From Lolium rigidum (lineage: Eukaryota > Streptophyta > Magnoliopsida > Poales > Poaceae), in assembly GCF_022539505.1 (NCBI RefSeq), contig NC_061512.1:147543962-147607961 (forward strand): 64,000 nt of DNA. The letters are read 5' to 3'. Of the stretch, positions 9,766-20,490 are shown piece after piece. Under the pieces are notes generated by a model, which was not told the DNA's origin, made no database searches, and saw only the letters and a list, made by a program, of their open reading frames with translations. How positions within the stretch are numbered: position 1 is the first letter of the stretch; each line of letters starts with the position of its first letter. The position numbers and the translations under genes were made by a program.

Positions 9766-9855
9766 CTGATCATACATTGGTGCTTATTCAGCAGCTAACC
9801 ACAAATACATCGATCTTCAGTTAAGGAAAGAAAAAAGAGGGACAAGCCGCGTGCG

Positions 9856-12800
9856 ATGCAGGCTTCGCTCGTCCATGTTTCCCTGCTCCGGCCGGAAGCG
9901 GAGCAATGGCGACAACCTACCATGTGCCTACAGCATGCTGGAGCTGGAGGTCGACGACATGGTAATTCTCCTAACTCATGAGACGTCTGTTACGAAATTT
10001 TCATCTTAATGTAATGAGTAAACTGGAAAATAGTTGAGCGCGAGCTACCGGCCTGTCATGCATGAGATAAAAATTGGCAAACATTATATGTGCAAATCTA
10101 TGTAGATTTGGGGTATCTTTACAAATTACAACAAGGCACAATAGTTGGTGTTTTCGTTAAAAAGTCTATAAAAGGGGATATTCGTAACTCCAGCCCTAAT
10201 AGGCGTGTGTGCGTTTGTGCAATTTACTCTATATGACACATAGGAAAAGACCCGCTGCTACCCGCATGGGTAGCTAGCTAAGCACCCATGTGTCATATGG
10301 CCATATGTTATAAATAGCTACCCATGAGTTATATGGTCATATGTTCTACAGCGCGCGATTCAAGGCGTATGAACCTATCTTAGCTTGTTTTTCTAGTAGA
10401 ATATGTGTTTCTGGTGTAAAATAGTGGTTTCACAATTTTAATTTGAACTGTGAGTTGACTTTGACAAAAAATAATAATTATGAAACCACTTACCAGAATC
10501 TGTGTTCTAATGATAACACAAGATGCAATTGGTTCATATGCCTATGCTTCAATTGAGTGGTAACAAAATCATGCGACAAGTATTTCTTGTCTTCGTCTTC
10601 TGTTTGTGCCAAAAAAATAATTTCTCTGTTGCGACACATAGCCCGTCACTAGCTTTTGTTCCTTTTCAATTGCCGTAGTAATTGCGGAATCGTTGACCTA
10701 TATATAGAGCATGCATATAAAGGAAGACATTTCTTTGTTTAATCAAAGACCACATCCACATGTTACATCACTCAATGTTTCTGGACTTATATAGGGTGTA
10801 TCATGAGGGTATCAAACGTAGAGGCACCGGAAGCATCACTCAAACAACTAGGGGAGATACAAGTTCAGAAGGTGCGTATAAAACAACCTCTGTCAAGTTT
10901 GCCTGCGGTTGTGTAGAAATTTTACTTTATTTTTTTATTATGGTCTTTTTAGCAAGTTGCACGAGAAATAATGGTTACAAGTACTAATGTATCTATATGA
11001 ACATCAATAATATAAATATTCAGCACAACATCTACCAAAATGATGAGAATAAGGAGACGCCACAAATCAATGACATCAGAGCCATGCTCAGATCAATAGG
11101 GGATGGTGAGATCAACATTTCAGCATATGATACTGCATGGGTCGCTCTTGTAAAGAAGATGGACGGAGACCACGGCCCGCAGTTTCCCTCGAGCATCAAC
11201 TGGATCATTCAAAATCAACTACCTGATGGTTCATGGGGCGACCAAGCCTTCTTTTTAGTCCACGACCGTATGATCAACACCTTGGCCTGTGTTATCGCAC
11301 TTAAGTCATGGAACATCCACAAGGACAAGTGGGAAAAAGGTACATGCCACTGTATATACTTGTTTTTTCCGGTTTTCGATTAATATTTTTGAAGTTTATC
11401 CTAAGGGAATCAACTTTATTAATTGTAGGTTTGTCTTTTATTCGAGAAAATTTGTGGAGGCTAGAGGACAATGAGTTAGATGATTGGATGTTAGGTGGCT
11501 TTGAGATAACCTTCCCCCAACTGCTAGACATGGCGATTGACTTAGGCCTCGATGTGCCTTGTGATGACCCTGCACTTCAAGCTATATTTGCCAAGAGAGA
11601 CCTAAAGCTCGCCAGGTGTATAAACATACAACTATAATTAATAGGACTAATTTGATGCCACAATTAACTTTATCTAGAAACAAATGACTTACTAGTCCAC
11701 TTCCAAGAATTATATCAAGTTTGTGCATCCTTCGATCAATGTAGAGTTGCAGACACACTGAGACATACAAAATAGAACTCTGACTAACTTACATATTTGC
11801 AGGTTCCCTAAAGATCTATTGCACGATGAACCCACAACTTTGCTTTTCAGCATCGAGGGAATGAAAGGCCTAGACTGGAAGAGGCTACTTAAGCTACAGT
11901 GTCCCGATGGATCAATTATGTCATGTCCTGCACCCACTGCTTATGCTCTTATGAAAACTGGTGACAAGAAATGCCTCGAGTTTCTTGACGGAGTCATTAA
12001 CAAGTTCAAAGGGGGAGGTAAAGGAGTGTTGACCTGGCTTTGTTTGTTTGTATCAAGTTGGAGGCAAGATCTTGGATCTTTGCCGGGAGTTTAGGCCTTT
12101 TTTTTGTTGAGGGTGCGTTGTAGCCTTTGGGATTAAGACCACTCTAACCTTCTTATTAAATGAATTAAGGAAAATATTTTGCCTTCCTTTCAAAAAAATA
12201 CATAATGGATATTATGAAGCCGTTAACTATATCCAGCAGATCATATTGCATTTCAATATATATCTAATGGAGTTCTCAATTAGTCTCCAACAGAAGCAAG
12301 TACCCACAGCGACGAAGTTTCTCTTGCATCCTACTTATGTTGATTCATCATTGCTCTTTCAGTACCTTGTATCTATCCCGTTGATTTGTACGAGCACTTA
12401 TGGGTAGTGGATCGGTTGATGCGGCTGGGAATATCAAGGTACTTTACAAGTGAAATCACTGAATGCTTGGAATATGTATTCAGGTATGTTAATGACAATT
12501 TTGTAACTGTAGTCAAACAAAATATTTGAACATCATTGTCATATTTTTTGTACTCTCAAGCTTTTAACAGACACTGGAGCGACGAAGGATTGTGTTTTAC
12601 AAGGGATAATTCAGTTAGTGATATTGACGACACTGCCATGGGGTTCCGTCTTCTCCGGCTACACGGTTACCATGTCTCTTCACGTGAGTTTTTCTGACAG
12701 CAAGTGTTTTTTCTCCTTTAGCGCTAAGAAGCAGAAATTCAAAGTTTCACTCGGTGCAAAAGTGCTGTTATAATTATCAAACAAATTTGGAAACATTTAA

Positions 12801-15448
12801 ACATATTTATGTCCACATTTGCAGTCACATAGATGCTAAAACATAAACTATGTAAAATAATTCTCTAATTTTTAAGACAGTACTCTAGTGATTGTCCGGG
12901 GTGCAAATTCACCATGGAGCAAAACACCATCCCTGCCTTTTGTGACGGCAACATGCATATGCAGGCGTGTTCAAGCATTTCGAGAAGGATGGAAAGTTCT
13001 ATTGCTTTGCAGGGGAGGCGAACCAGTCTGTGACGGCTATGTTCAGCCTTTACCGTGCTTCCCAAGTTGCCTTCCCAGGCGAGGATGATCTCCAATGGTC
13101 GGAGACCTATAGCCGTGAATTCCTTGTCAACAGGCGAGCCTCCAACAACTTAAAAGACAAATGGCTGATTCCCAAAGACTTGCCGGGCGAGGTATTAAAT
13201 CTTCTTGTGCATGGAGAGGGCACGTACATACATAGCCCAAATTGATGTGTATTAATATTTGGAGATCCCTCTGAAAATGGGTGTAAAAGTAGTGTGGCCC
13301 GATATACTTAGTTCAACTTTGAGCTAAATACTAGTGGCGGGCCGCTATCCATTCAAAGCAGCACCTTAATATTTGTGTGTTAACACAAGCAGATTGGGTA
13401 TGTACTGGACTTGCCCTGGAGAGCTAGTTTGCCACGTATCGAGACAAGGATGTATCTGGAGCAATATGGCGGCAGCGGTGATGTGTGGATCGCAAAGGTC
13501 CTCTACAGGCAAGTGTTCCAATTAAAGCTACCATGGTATTTTTAGAGCATGGTATTCAACTACTTCCATACTAGTAGCATAAATATAGCACCCCAATAGT
13601 CTAGGAAAACTAATTGATTCACATGATAATTAAAAACACACATAAATAATTTGATGATTACAATGGCAGATTCTCTTTAATCTTAAGGAATTATAAATTA
13701 TAAAATTGAAACAAAAGTTTGTACACCATAATTTTAGTACACATAATACCTTGTCACTTTTGTGCTATAGGCAAGGATATGCAGTTAGTTTTCTTAACGG
13801 ACCAGCTAGAGTCCTATCTATGTACATTATATGCCAAAAATTTAGATTTGACACGACAAATTTTTATTTACAAAACATGTTTTTTTTCCTTTTACTTTTA
13901 TAGTGCGGACATGCTCACATATGATGTGTATGTCCGTGACAGGTTTGTACGTGACAATTTTAACATTTTAAATCTCAACCAGTAAAATTAAGAAGGATGA
14001 AGCATATATTTTAAGCGTATGTGGATAAACGTGATGGCTCTTTTTTATATCCGTACATTGCTTTTAGTATATAATAGATAGATAGATATATTTTCTTACC
14101 GGAAAAAAATGGTGCAGGATGTTTCTGATCAGTAACGACCTGTTACTTGAGGCAGCTAAAGCTGATTTCGGCAGTTTCCAGAGACTCTGCCGACTTGAGT
14201 TGCATGGCCTACAAGAGTGATAATCGATCTCCTCCCCTCTGGCTTATTCTTGTCATCGTTAACTTGACTCCAAATTTCCTAACATACAAGTGCATGAATA
14301 CAGGTGGTGCAATCGGAAAAACCTTGCTGTGTCTCCGAAGAGTGTGCTCCAAGCTTACTTCCTTGCTGCCGCCAGCATCTTCGAGCCGGATCGAGCAACA
14401 GAGCGCCTAGGATGGGCTCGCACGGCCGTGCTCGCTGATGCCGTCTCCTCTCACTTGCGAGGTAGCGCCTCCGCCGACAGCACCAGGGAAGGCTTCATTG
14501 CTAAACTAACTGGTGACCGTCGCACCAACACACAAAGGTTCGTCGTTTGCTGCATCCCTATTTTTTAAGCAGGTTTCCCTACAGCGCACATTTTTTTATA
14601 TTTAATTAGAGAAAAGAATTGAAAATATTTATGCAGGGGAGCCAAGGATGCAACAAAGAGCAGCCTACTGAATGCCCTTCATGAGCACATCAGCCTCCTT
14701 GCGTTTGACGATGCTTCTGCCAACAACCTTTGTGAAACAGTACGTTTTTCGATCAAAGGAATTTTATTATACTAACTTAATAGTATGCATCAAATCGATA
14801 CACCAAACAGGGTTATACCCTGTCCCTGCATAGCAAAGAGGAACACAGCCTCAGTAAAAAAATATAAATGTTTGGACAAGCAGAGTGACATCTAAGATAT
14901 ATATTGGAACTGCATCTGGGTACATCTGACACTGGATAATGTGTTTCTTCCCTGCTGAAGTGGAGGCAGTGGCTCATGGCGTGGACTAGCAAGGACTGTG
15001 AAGGGAATGCAGCGCTACTGATTGTTCGCACAGTCGAGATGTGCTCCGGAAGGTATCCTTATCTGGAAGAACCAGACCTTTCTCGGCTTGAGCATCTCAC
15101 ATCTTCAATCTGCCGGAAACTTGGCAAACATAGCGCTCAGGTACATTGTGTACATACATATTGTCCCTGTGATCGATCTAGCTAGCTATATATTTACCAG
15201 AAGAGAATATTCAGTAATTAATCAATCAGCAGGATGGAGAGAGTATATTGGAGGATTCCAGCCATCAGGTAGATCTGGAGATGAGAGAACTGGTCCAATG
15301 CGTTCTTCAGAGCGGCGGCGGCACTGTCAGCCAACTCGCTAGGCAGACGTTTCTCCATGTGGTGAAGAGCTTCTACTACGTCGCCCATTGCTCTCCTGAA
15401 ACAATTGATAGCCACATCTCCAGGGTCATATTCGAAGATGTCATTTAG
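9856..15448 (+). CDS. CPS: Copalyl diphosphate synthase-like class II diterpene cyclase, 14 exons, intact
   Basis: Exons: 9856-9961, 10795-10871, 11024-11339, 11429-11615, 11803-12017, 12363-12483, 12571-12683, 12965-13191, 13393-13508, 14118-14216, 14304-14537, 14637-14739, 14961-15140, 15233-15448. All phases join into 2,310 nt (769 aa), normal family length. The enzyme should cyclise geranylgeranyl diphosphate to a copalyl diphosphate in plastids by protonation. Motifs: SAYDTAW (residues 94-100), class II acid DIDD (358-361), QYGGSGDVWIAK in exon 9; no class I DDxxD. Oddities: the LHS and PNV motifs of ent-CPS read LFS (243-245) and PCI (302-304), while the nearby His (312) is kept. Intron 9 has a GC donor. 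Exons 1-2 are least certain, but TATA position and phase support them. Product stereochemistry cannot be read from sequence; specialised metabolism is likely. Confidence 0.92.
10363..10543. mobile_element. MITE-like inverted-repeat element in CPS intron 1
   Basis: AGGCGTATGAACC at the left end faces GGTTCATATGCCT at the right end, and the similarity continues inward as imperfect arms of about 65 bp (GTGGTTTCACAATT against AATTATGAAACCAC near the centre). Size about 181 bp. No convincing TSD. TTGACT/TTGAC W-box cores occur at about 10454-10465 in its loop. Confidence 0.6.
12031..12200 (+). mobile_element. LINE/SINE 3' tail in CPS intron 5
   Basis: Sequence such as TTTTTGTTGAGGGTGCGTTG, CTTATTAAATGAATTAAGG and a terminal short A-run (12190-12196) resembles the 3' ends of grass LINEs. 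Only a short 3' fragment is present. It lies fully in the intron and should be spliced out. Confidence 0.4.
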
Positions 15449-15513
15449 GAACCAAATGTCCCGCTACGGTTCTTTTCTTGTGAATCAAACACATGTATCT
15501 GGGCTGTTTCCTA

Positions 15514-15519
15514 AATAAA
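15514..15519 (+). terminator. Poly(A) signal of the CPS-like gene
   Basis: AATAAA lies 66 bp after the stop codon, a plausible plant 3' UTR distance. Confidence 0.5.
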
Positions 15520-17040
15520 AGGCCGTCAAAGATAAGAGCAACAAAGGTGGATCAAGTAAGTGTAGGAACAAGAAGAGTGGTGCTACAAGGAAGGCATCCA
15601 CGGTTGCTTGAGGGATGACTTTCAATGTCTTTGATGGCCATCTTGGTCGTGCTTGTGTCGTTGCCTTTGCCCATGTGTTTTGTCCCATTTCCACCGATCT
15701 ATGGGGGCACGTGTGATACGAGCTTTGTGTTGAAAGTGTGTGTTGTGTCTGTGGCCCGTGTGTCCTCATGTGTTGGGTAGCCCTCTTGTCTCATGAGGTT
15801 GGACTTGGTTGCCTTTCGCAGTCAAGTTTGTAATGGTTTTTGTCCAGATTTTAGTAAAAAAATTATGAAGGTGTATTTATATATTATAGAACAAAGACCA
15901 AGCGGCCAAGTTTACAACATCTTTCAAAATTGTTTCGTTGCCACAAGGGGGGCAACTCCCCAAGAACGCACCCGGATTACTCGCTTACGCCCCACCACTC
16001 CGGTATCGGCGGAGGAAAGACGAACACCTCATGCTTGAGAAGAACCGCTCGCATCCAAGTATCTGACTCTGTCCTTGTCCTCAGGATGACAACTTGCGGC
16101 GAGGGTGGGGCGTTCAAGACCACGTCATTGCCAGCAAAGGCACCGCAAGAACAGTGTGACTCCTATCTAGTTTTCCGTAAATTAAATAAAAACTCTTTTC
16201 TTAGTTAATGGATGAGGCAAAAAAGGCTCTGTTTAAAGAAAACACATGGATCATGCTCTGCTATAATCCTTGACTTCTTGTGCAGCCACAACTAGGCCGC
16301 GTGAGCTGCCGCACGGTACTGGGGGTTGGCCGGTGTGTCAAAACTGAAAACTCACAACAAACCCTAGTAATCTTTTATGAGTGTCTACTTGTCATCTTTT
16401 TATTAACATCATTTCATTAGTTCGAGATGAACTACATTGTATGTGACATGCATGACACCCAGGCGGATCCAGGAGGGGGGGGGGAACGGTGGCCACCCCC
16501 CCTGGGACTAATAGAAGTATTAGCATACACTCCGGCCATATATATTAGCAGAATAAAGCGGCGTAATCCTGCCATAGCTAGCTGACCTCTCACGGGCCAA
16601 GCTCAAACTATTAGCTAAGAACCAAGGCCGAAGTGGCGCGTACGTATTGAAGCATAGGCTTGACAGAAGATCCATCCATCCATCCACGTGAGCATCATGC
16701 ATAAGCCACTTCAGACTTGCTGTTTGACTAGGTTTCTCCGCACGATCTCATCTAATCTTATTTTCCGCGTGCCGCAGGCCAAGAGCTCTAAGCTCCCAGG
16801 GTTGGCAGTGTTTCTGGTGAATCCACAGGTCGCTATCGCTGGGCCTGGGCCTACCTGTCTATGCCTTTGTGAGACTCTTCTGCCTTCTCGATGGCGGTTC
16901 TTCAGTTAGTCGGTTCGCAACCGACCAACTGTAGGGAGTAGATTCGTTTTCGGTTCTCCTCGCCTCCATCCTCCCTTCCAAATCCTGCTGCGTCTGTGAG
17001 CTTAATTTTCTCTCCCTCCTCTTCTCCAAATCCATCACCT
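15520..17040. other. Intergenic DNA, no supported gene
   Basis: No domain-like frame. A LINE-tail-like piece (AATGGATGAGGCAAAAAA, about 16207-16224) and an 11-G run near 16475 occur. GC-rich DNA from about 15950 to 16140 has open frames without recognisable homology. Confidence 0.4.
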
Positions 17041-18774
17041 GCAGGTGATAATGATCCTTTTGACAAGGATCTGGACACTGAAGCCGGAGACCAAGCCGCG
17101 ATCTCGCGGCGGCCGGCGGCGCAGCTAATCCTCTTAGTCACCTTCCTGCCCCTCTCTTTTCTTCTCCTGCGACTTCGTGCCTCGGCCCTTCAGCCCGCGG
17201 TCGACCTCCACCGAGGAGAGGCATGGGGTTGGAACTGCAGCGCCGTGCTCTCAACCTGGATCGATTTGGCAGTAGGTTCTTCCAGTTCAGGTCGGGAGCC
17301 TCTCCAAGGCTTCTTATTCATGGCGTTACCTGCTGCAGCCGCCCACATTGTAACCTTGGACAATAAAAGTTCATGCATTCTATTGTCCAGTGAATTATTT
17401 GCACACCACAAAACTAAGCTTCGTCTAATCTCATTTTGGTGGCATGTGTATGATTGTCAGCATTTTATTCTGTGTAAGATTTTGTAGGGAACTGAACGAT
17501 TTAAGTTTTGTGATTCATGTGTAAAAGATTTAGGTTTTATTACATTCTAATTCAGATACAGTTGGCATATATCTAAATAACCTGATTTGCGCATCTCAAA
17601 AACGATATCTTATTTGCATAATACTTCGGCAATAAAAATGACTGATCTGGTATGTTATATTCAGCAATACCGAAGTATCCTTATCTAAGTATTATAAAAA
17701 TGGCATGCTAAATTTCAGAAATAAAATGACTCATGTGGTATGGTATATTCAGCAATAGAAATGTATTGATATCGCAGTTTCAAAGGAAACAAATATTTAC
17801 TTGCACTTGTAGGTATGCCATTCCAAGAGGATGAAATAAACAAATACCAGTTCAAGCTCCAATTTAATCAGTTATGGTCAGCTTTTGATGTTCCCACCAG
17901 AAAGATCTCTTCGCTGTGTGGTATCCCGGCATCACTCTGTGCGCTATCCTGTGCATAGCTCCGACACCCGTATTTGTAAGTGAGTACTCATTCAGTTTCT
18001 CCTGAAAAATATCATTTGTTGTCAACCGGATTATGCTACATGTTTGACACTGAATCTGGCCAAATCTTTTGGTTGCCACCACAGTTTGTAGGGCAGGAAG
18101 TTATAAGGTCTGCATTTACAGTTAGATGAGGAATGGGTAATTATTTGAGTAGATTGTGGGGCAAATGATAGGTTCTGAAATGAAGTGACGAGAACTAAAT
18201 CTAAGTGTGGCTTTAGGAATTAACAAGTCTTTAATCTTAGTAACCTTATATGGAACACCATAATAGGTGCCCCAATGCAAGGACCGTAGCATTATTAATA
18301 CATAATTAATCGAGGATTAGCAAAGGAAGTCGTGCTCAAATCTGTCATTTATGAAGACATTAGTTTCTTGTGGTTCAGTATAAACTAGATAAGAGCACAC
18401 ACTTAATCGAGGATTTAGAACCACTGAAAAGCTATATGAACACCGAGAATCTGTCATTTATGAAGACATAAGTTTGATTTGGTTCCCACGTTGTTGGATG
18501 CTTTTTCTAATTAATCTGAAAGCAGTTAGCCAAGAGAAAACTGCAGACTTAAATATTTCATGTTCATCATTCCATTCATCTCAGCAGCCCCGCGAACTCC
18601 TTCCATGTTAATTAGTATTCAGGCAATCACTTATCATACGCTGCCTCCAACCGATGTTGAACCACAAGGAGTTCTCTTAGCAATCAAGTCTTGATGCAAC
18701 CCAGATCAAGACTTTCTATGATTCTCTCTGATAATATTTCTGTTGTACAAGGTATCAACTCTGAAGATATGATG

Positions 18775-18897
18775 ATTCTGTCAATTGGGTGGCATATCAG
18801 ACCCGCAATGTTTTTGCTCATAAAAGGTTACATCATCGTAGTTACCTTGAAGTACATTAGTAGAGAACAAAACCAACAAGCTGATTACCTAGCTGGA
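18775..18897 (+). pseudogene. Possible RNase H-like retroelement remnant
   Basis: The frame ends ...VVTLKYISREQNQQADYLAG, similar to the end of plant reverse-transcriptase-associated RNase H domains (xREQNxxADxLA). The upstream part of the frame is not convincing. The stop follows at 18898. It is probably a decayed retroelement fragment; low confidence. Confidence 0.25.
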
Positions 18898-19854
18898 TAA
18901 GCTTTAAAGAAAAATACCCCATTTATTGTGATGCTTATTATCCCTCTTTTTATGTGCTTTGCAGTAGGCTATTTGACATCTCAATACAAGAGGTAAGTAT
19001 GTTTGCCTGCACTAATACTCTTGTTTATTTAATAGTCAAACGTAACCCTCTAATTTCTAAACTTGGATTAGGTGCATTATTTGGCACTAATGCATCTTGA
19101 TGATCTTGCGTACTCATTAAGTATGAAGAATGTCCTGAAAAACCCTCATAGCTTGACTAGGTTTGTATTATACAAAATTAAAACTCGGTCGAAGTGTTCT
19201 AAACTAAATCTTAAAAGCTTAAAAGTTTCATTGAATCCACTTATTACCACTGAAAATAGATCCATGCTTTCAGTCAAATGAACCTGAATATAGTTGGAAG
19301 GTAAGCTCCCTACTGATTCCTTCATCAGGTTATTTCTTACTGTCTATTACAAAATAGAATATCTGTCACTGGCCGCACCTCCAAGTATTTTTTTTCGGTC
19401 GGACTCCTCATTGCTGCCAATCATCTAAGACTTTGCGATTTCACTTTTGTGACATATGCTTTTTATCCATCTTTTCATGTTCGTCTGTAATGCTATTCCA
19501 CAGTAAGGTTCTGCATCATCTGACTGTTTTCAAATAACAACGGGTAGTTTAGTTCATGTATGTACTGCAAGGAATCAATATTAGATCAGAAACTCTAAAA
19601 CAATGTTACTGATTAGTATTTATTTATGTAGACTCGCTGGAAGAAACAACCGGACAATCATTTGAAGTTTACAATCGCGAGTGGTGCTTTGCCATGGCCG
19701 TTCTATAAACTAGCAGTGGAATGGCGCGGTGGCACGCCGCGCCGTCCTTGTCATGTGATTGGTATAATATTTTCAAGACTACTTACATCAATGGTCGACC
19801 TTGTGATTAAATTTTGGTGTGTACCTAGCCTACAGTTTCTTCAAAAAAAAATGA

Positions 19855-19945
19855 TGGTACATCACTGAACAAAATTACATACAATCCATCCTTCAAAGAA
19901 ATTGCGGTACATCATTGAACAAAATTACATACAGTCCATATTGTA
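19855..19945. repeat. 34-bp direct repeat, two copies
   Basis: ggtacatcactgaacaaaat... at 19855-19888 and ggtacatcattgaacaaaat... at 19912-19945 differ at two positions over 34 bp. Confidence 0.75.
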
Positions 19946-20490
19946 TTACTGCGCAAAAACTTCATAGGAGTAGTGCTCAAGTGCTATAGCCCATAGCAAA
20001 ACTACCACAACTCTAAGGTCGTACAAAATTGAACCTTTGGTGCCATGCTGACATGGGCTTGGACATTAGACAACACATGAATCGGCTAACTGGGTTGAGA
20101 ACAAATATAATGATGCATTGTCCAGTTGCAAAAAAACCTTAGGAGGGATGCCTGATCCGCAGGCAGTTCGCGGCGGGAAAGCTCCCTGATGCTGCAGGTC
20201 CCTAGAGCCGACCAGACGTCGGGAGCTCAAGCTTGCCACTCGCTGATCGAGGGGCGGCAGCGGGATCAAAGGGTAGGCATTGACGCTTGAACCAACCTTC
20301 TATAGTTTTCAAGCCGGAGAAATAATCCAGATCTTAATCCAAACATGTACAATACAAAACAAAAAATATCTTATTAACAGCTGGATCTTAGAAGTGTACT
20401 AACTACCCATTTAAATAACATTTTTTATGTGATCATATAAAGAATGTTTAAATCACACTTGCTAACAGTTTGGTCTTACTAACTACCCAT

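Larger units (their letters stand above)
17041..20490. other. Intergenic DNA downstream of the minus-strand gene
   Basis: A GC-rich 250-bp patch (17041-17330) begins with a plausible peptide (GDNDPFDKDLDTEAGDQAAI) but cannot be joined to other exons. The rest is AT-rich with short repeats: ctgtcatttatgaagacat occurs near 18340 and again near 18450. No gene is called. Confidence 0.35.

Noticed and set aside
14117..14303. Non-canonical AT donor for CPS intron 10 (after CAAGAGTG)
   Set aside because: A GT donor three bases earlier (CAAGA|GTGATA) gives the right phase and a family-like sequence, so no odd splice site is needed.
17041..17487. Plus-strand frame with GDNDPFDKDLDTEAGDQAAI as a host gene exon
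   Set aside because: No joining exons, no family match, and the second half reads as non-coding composition.
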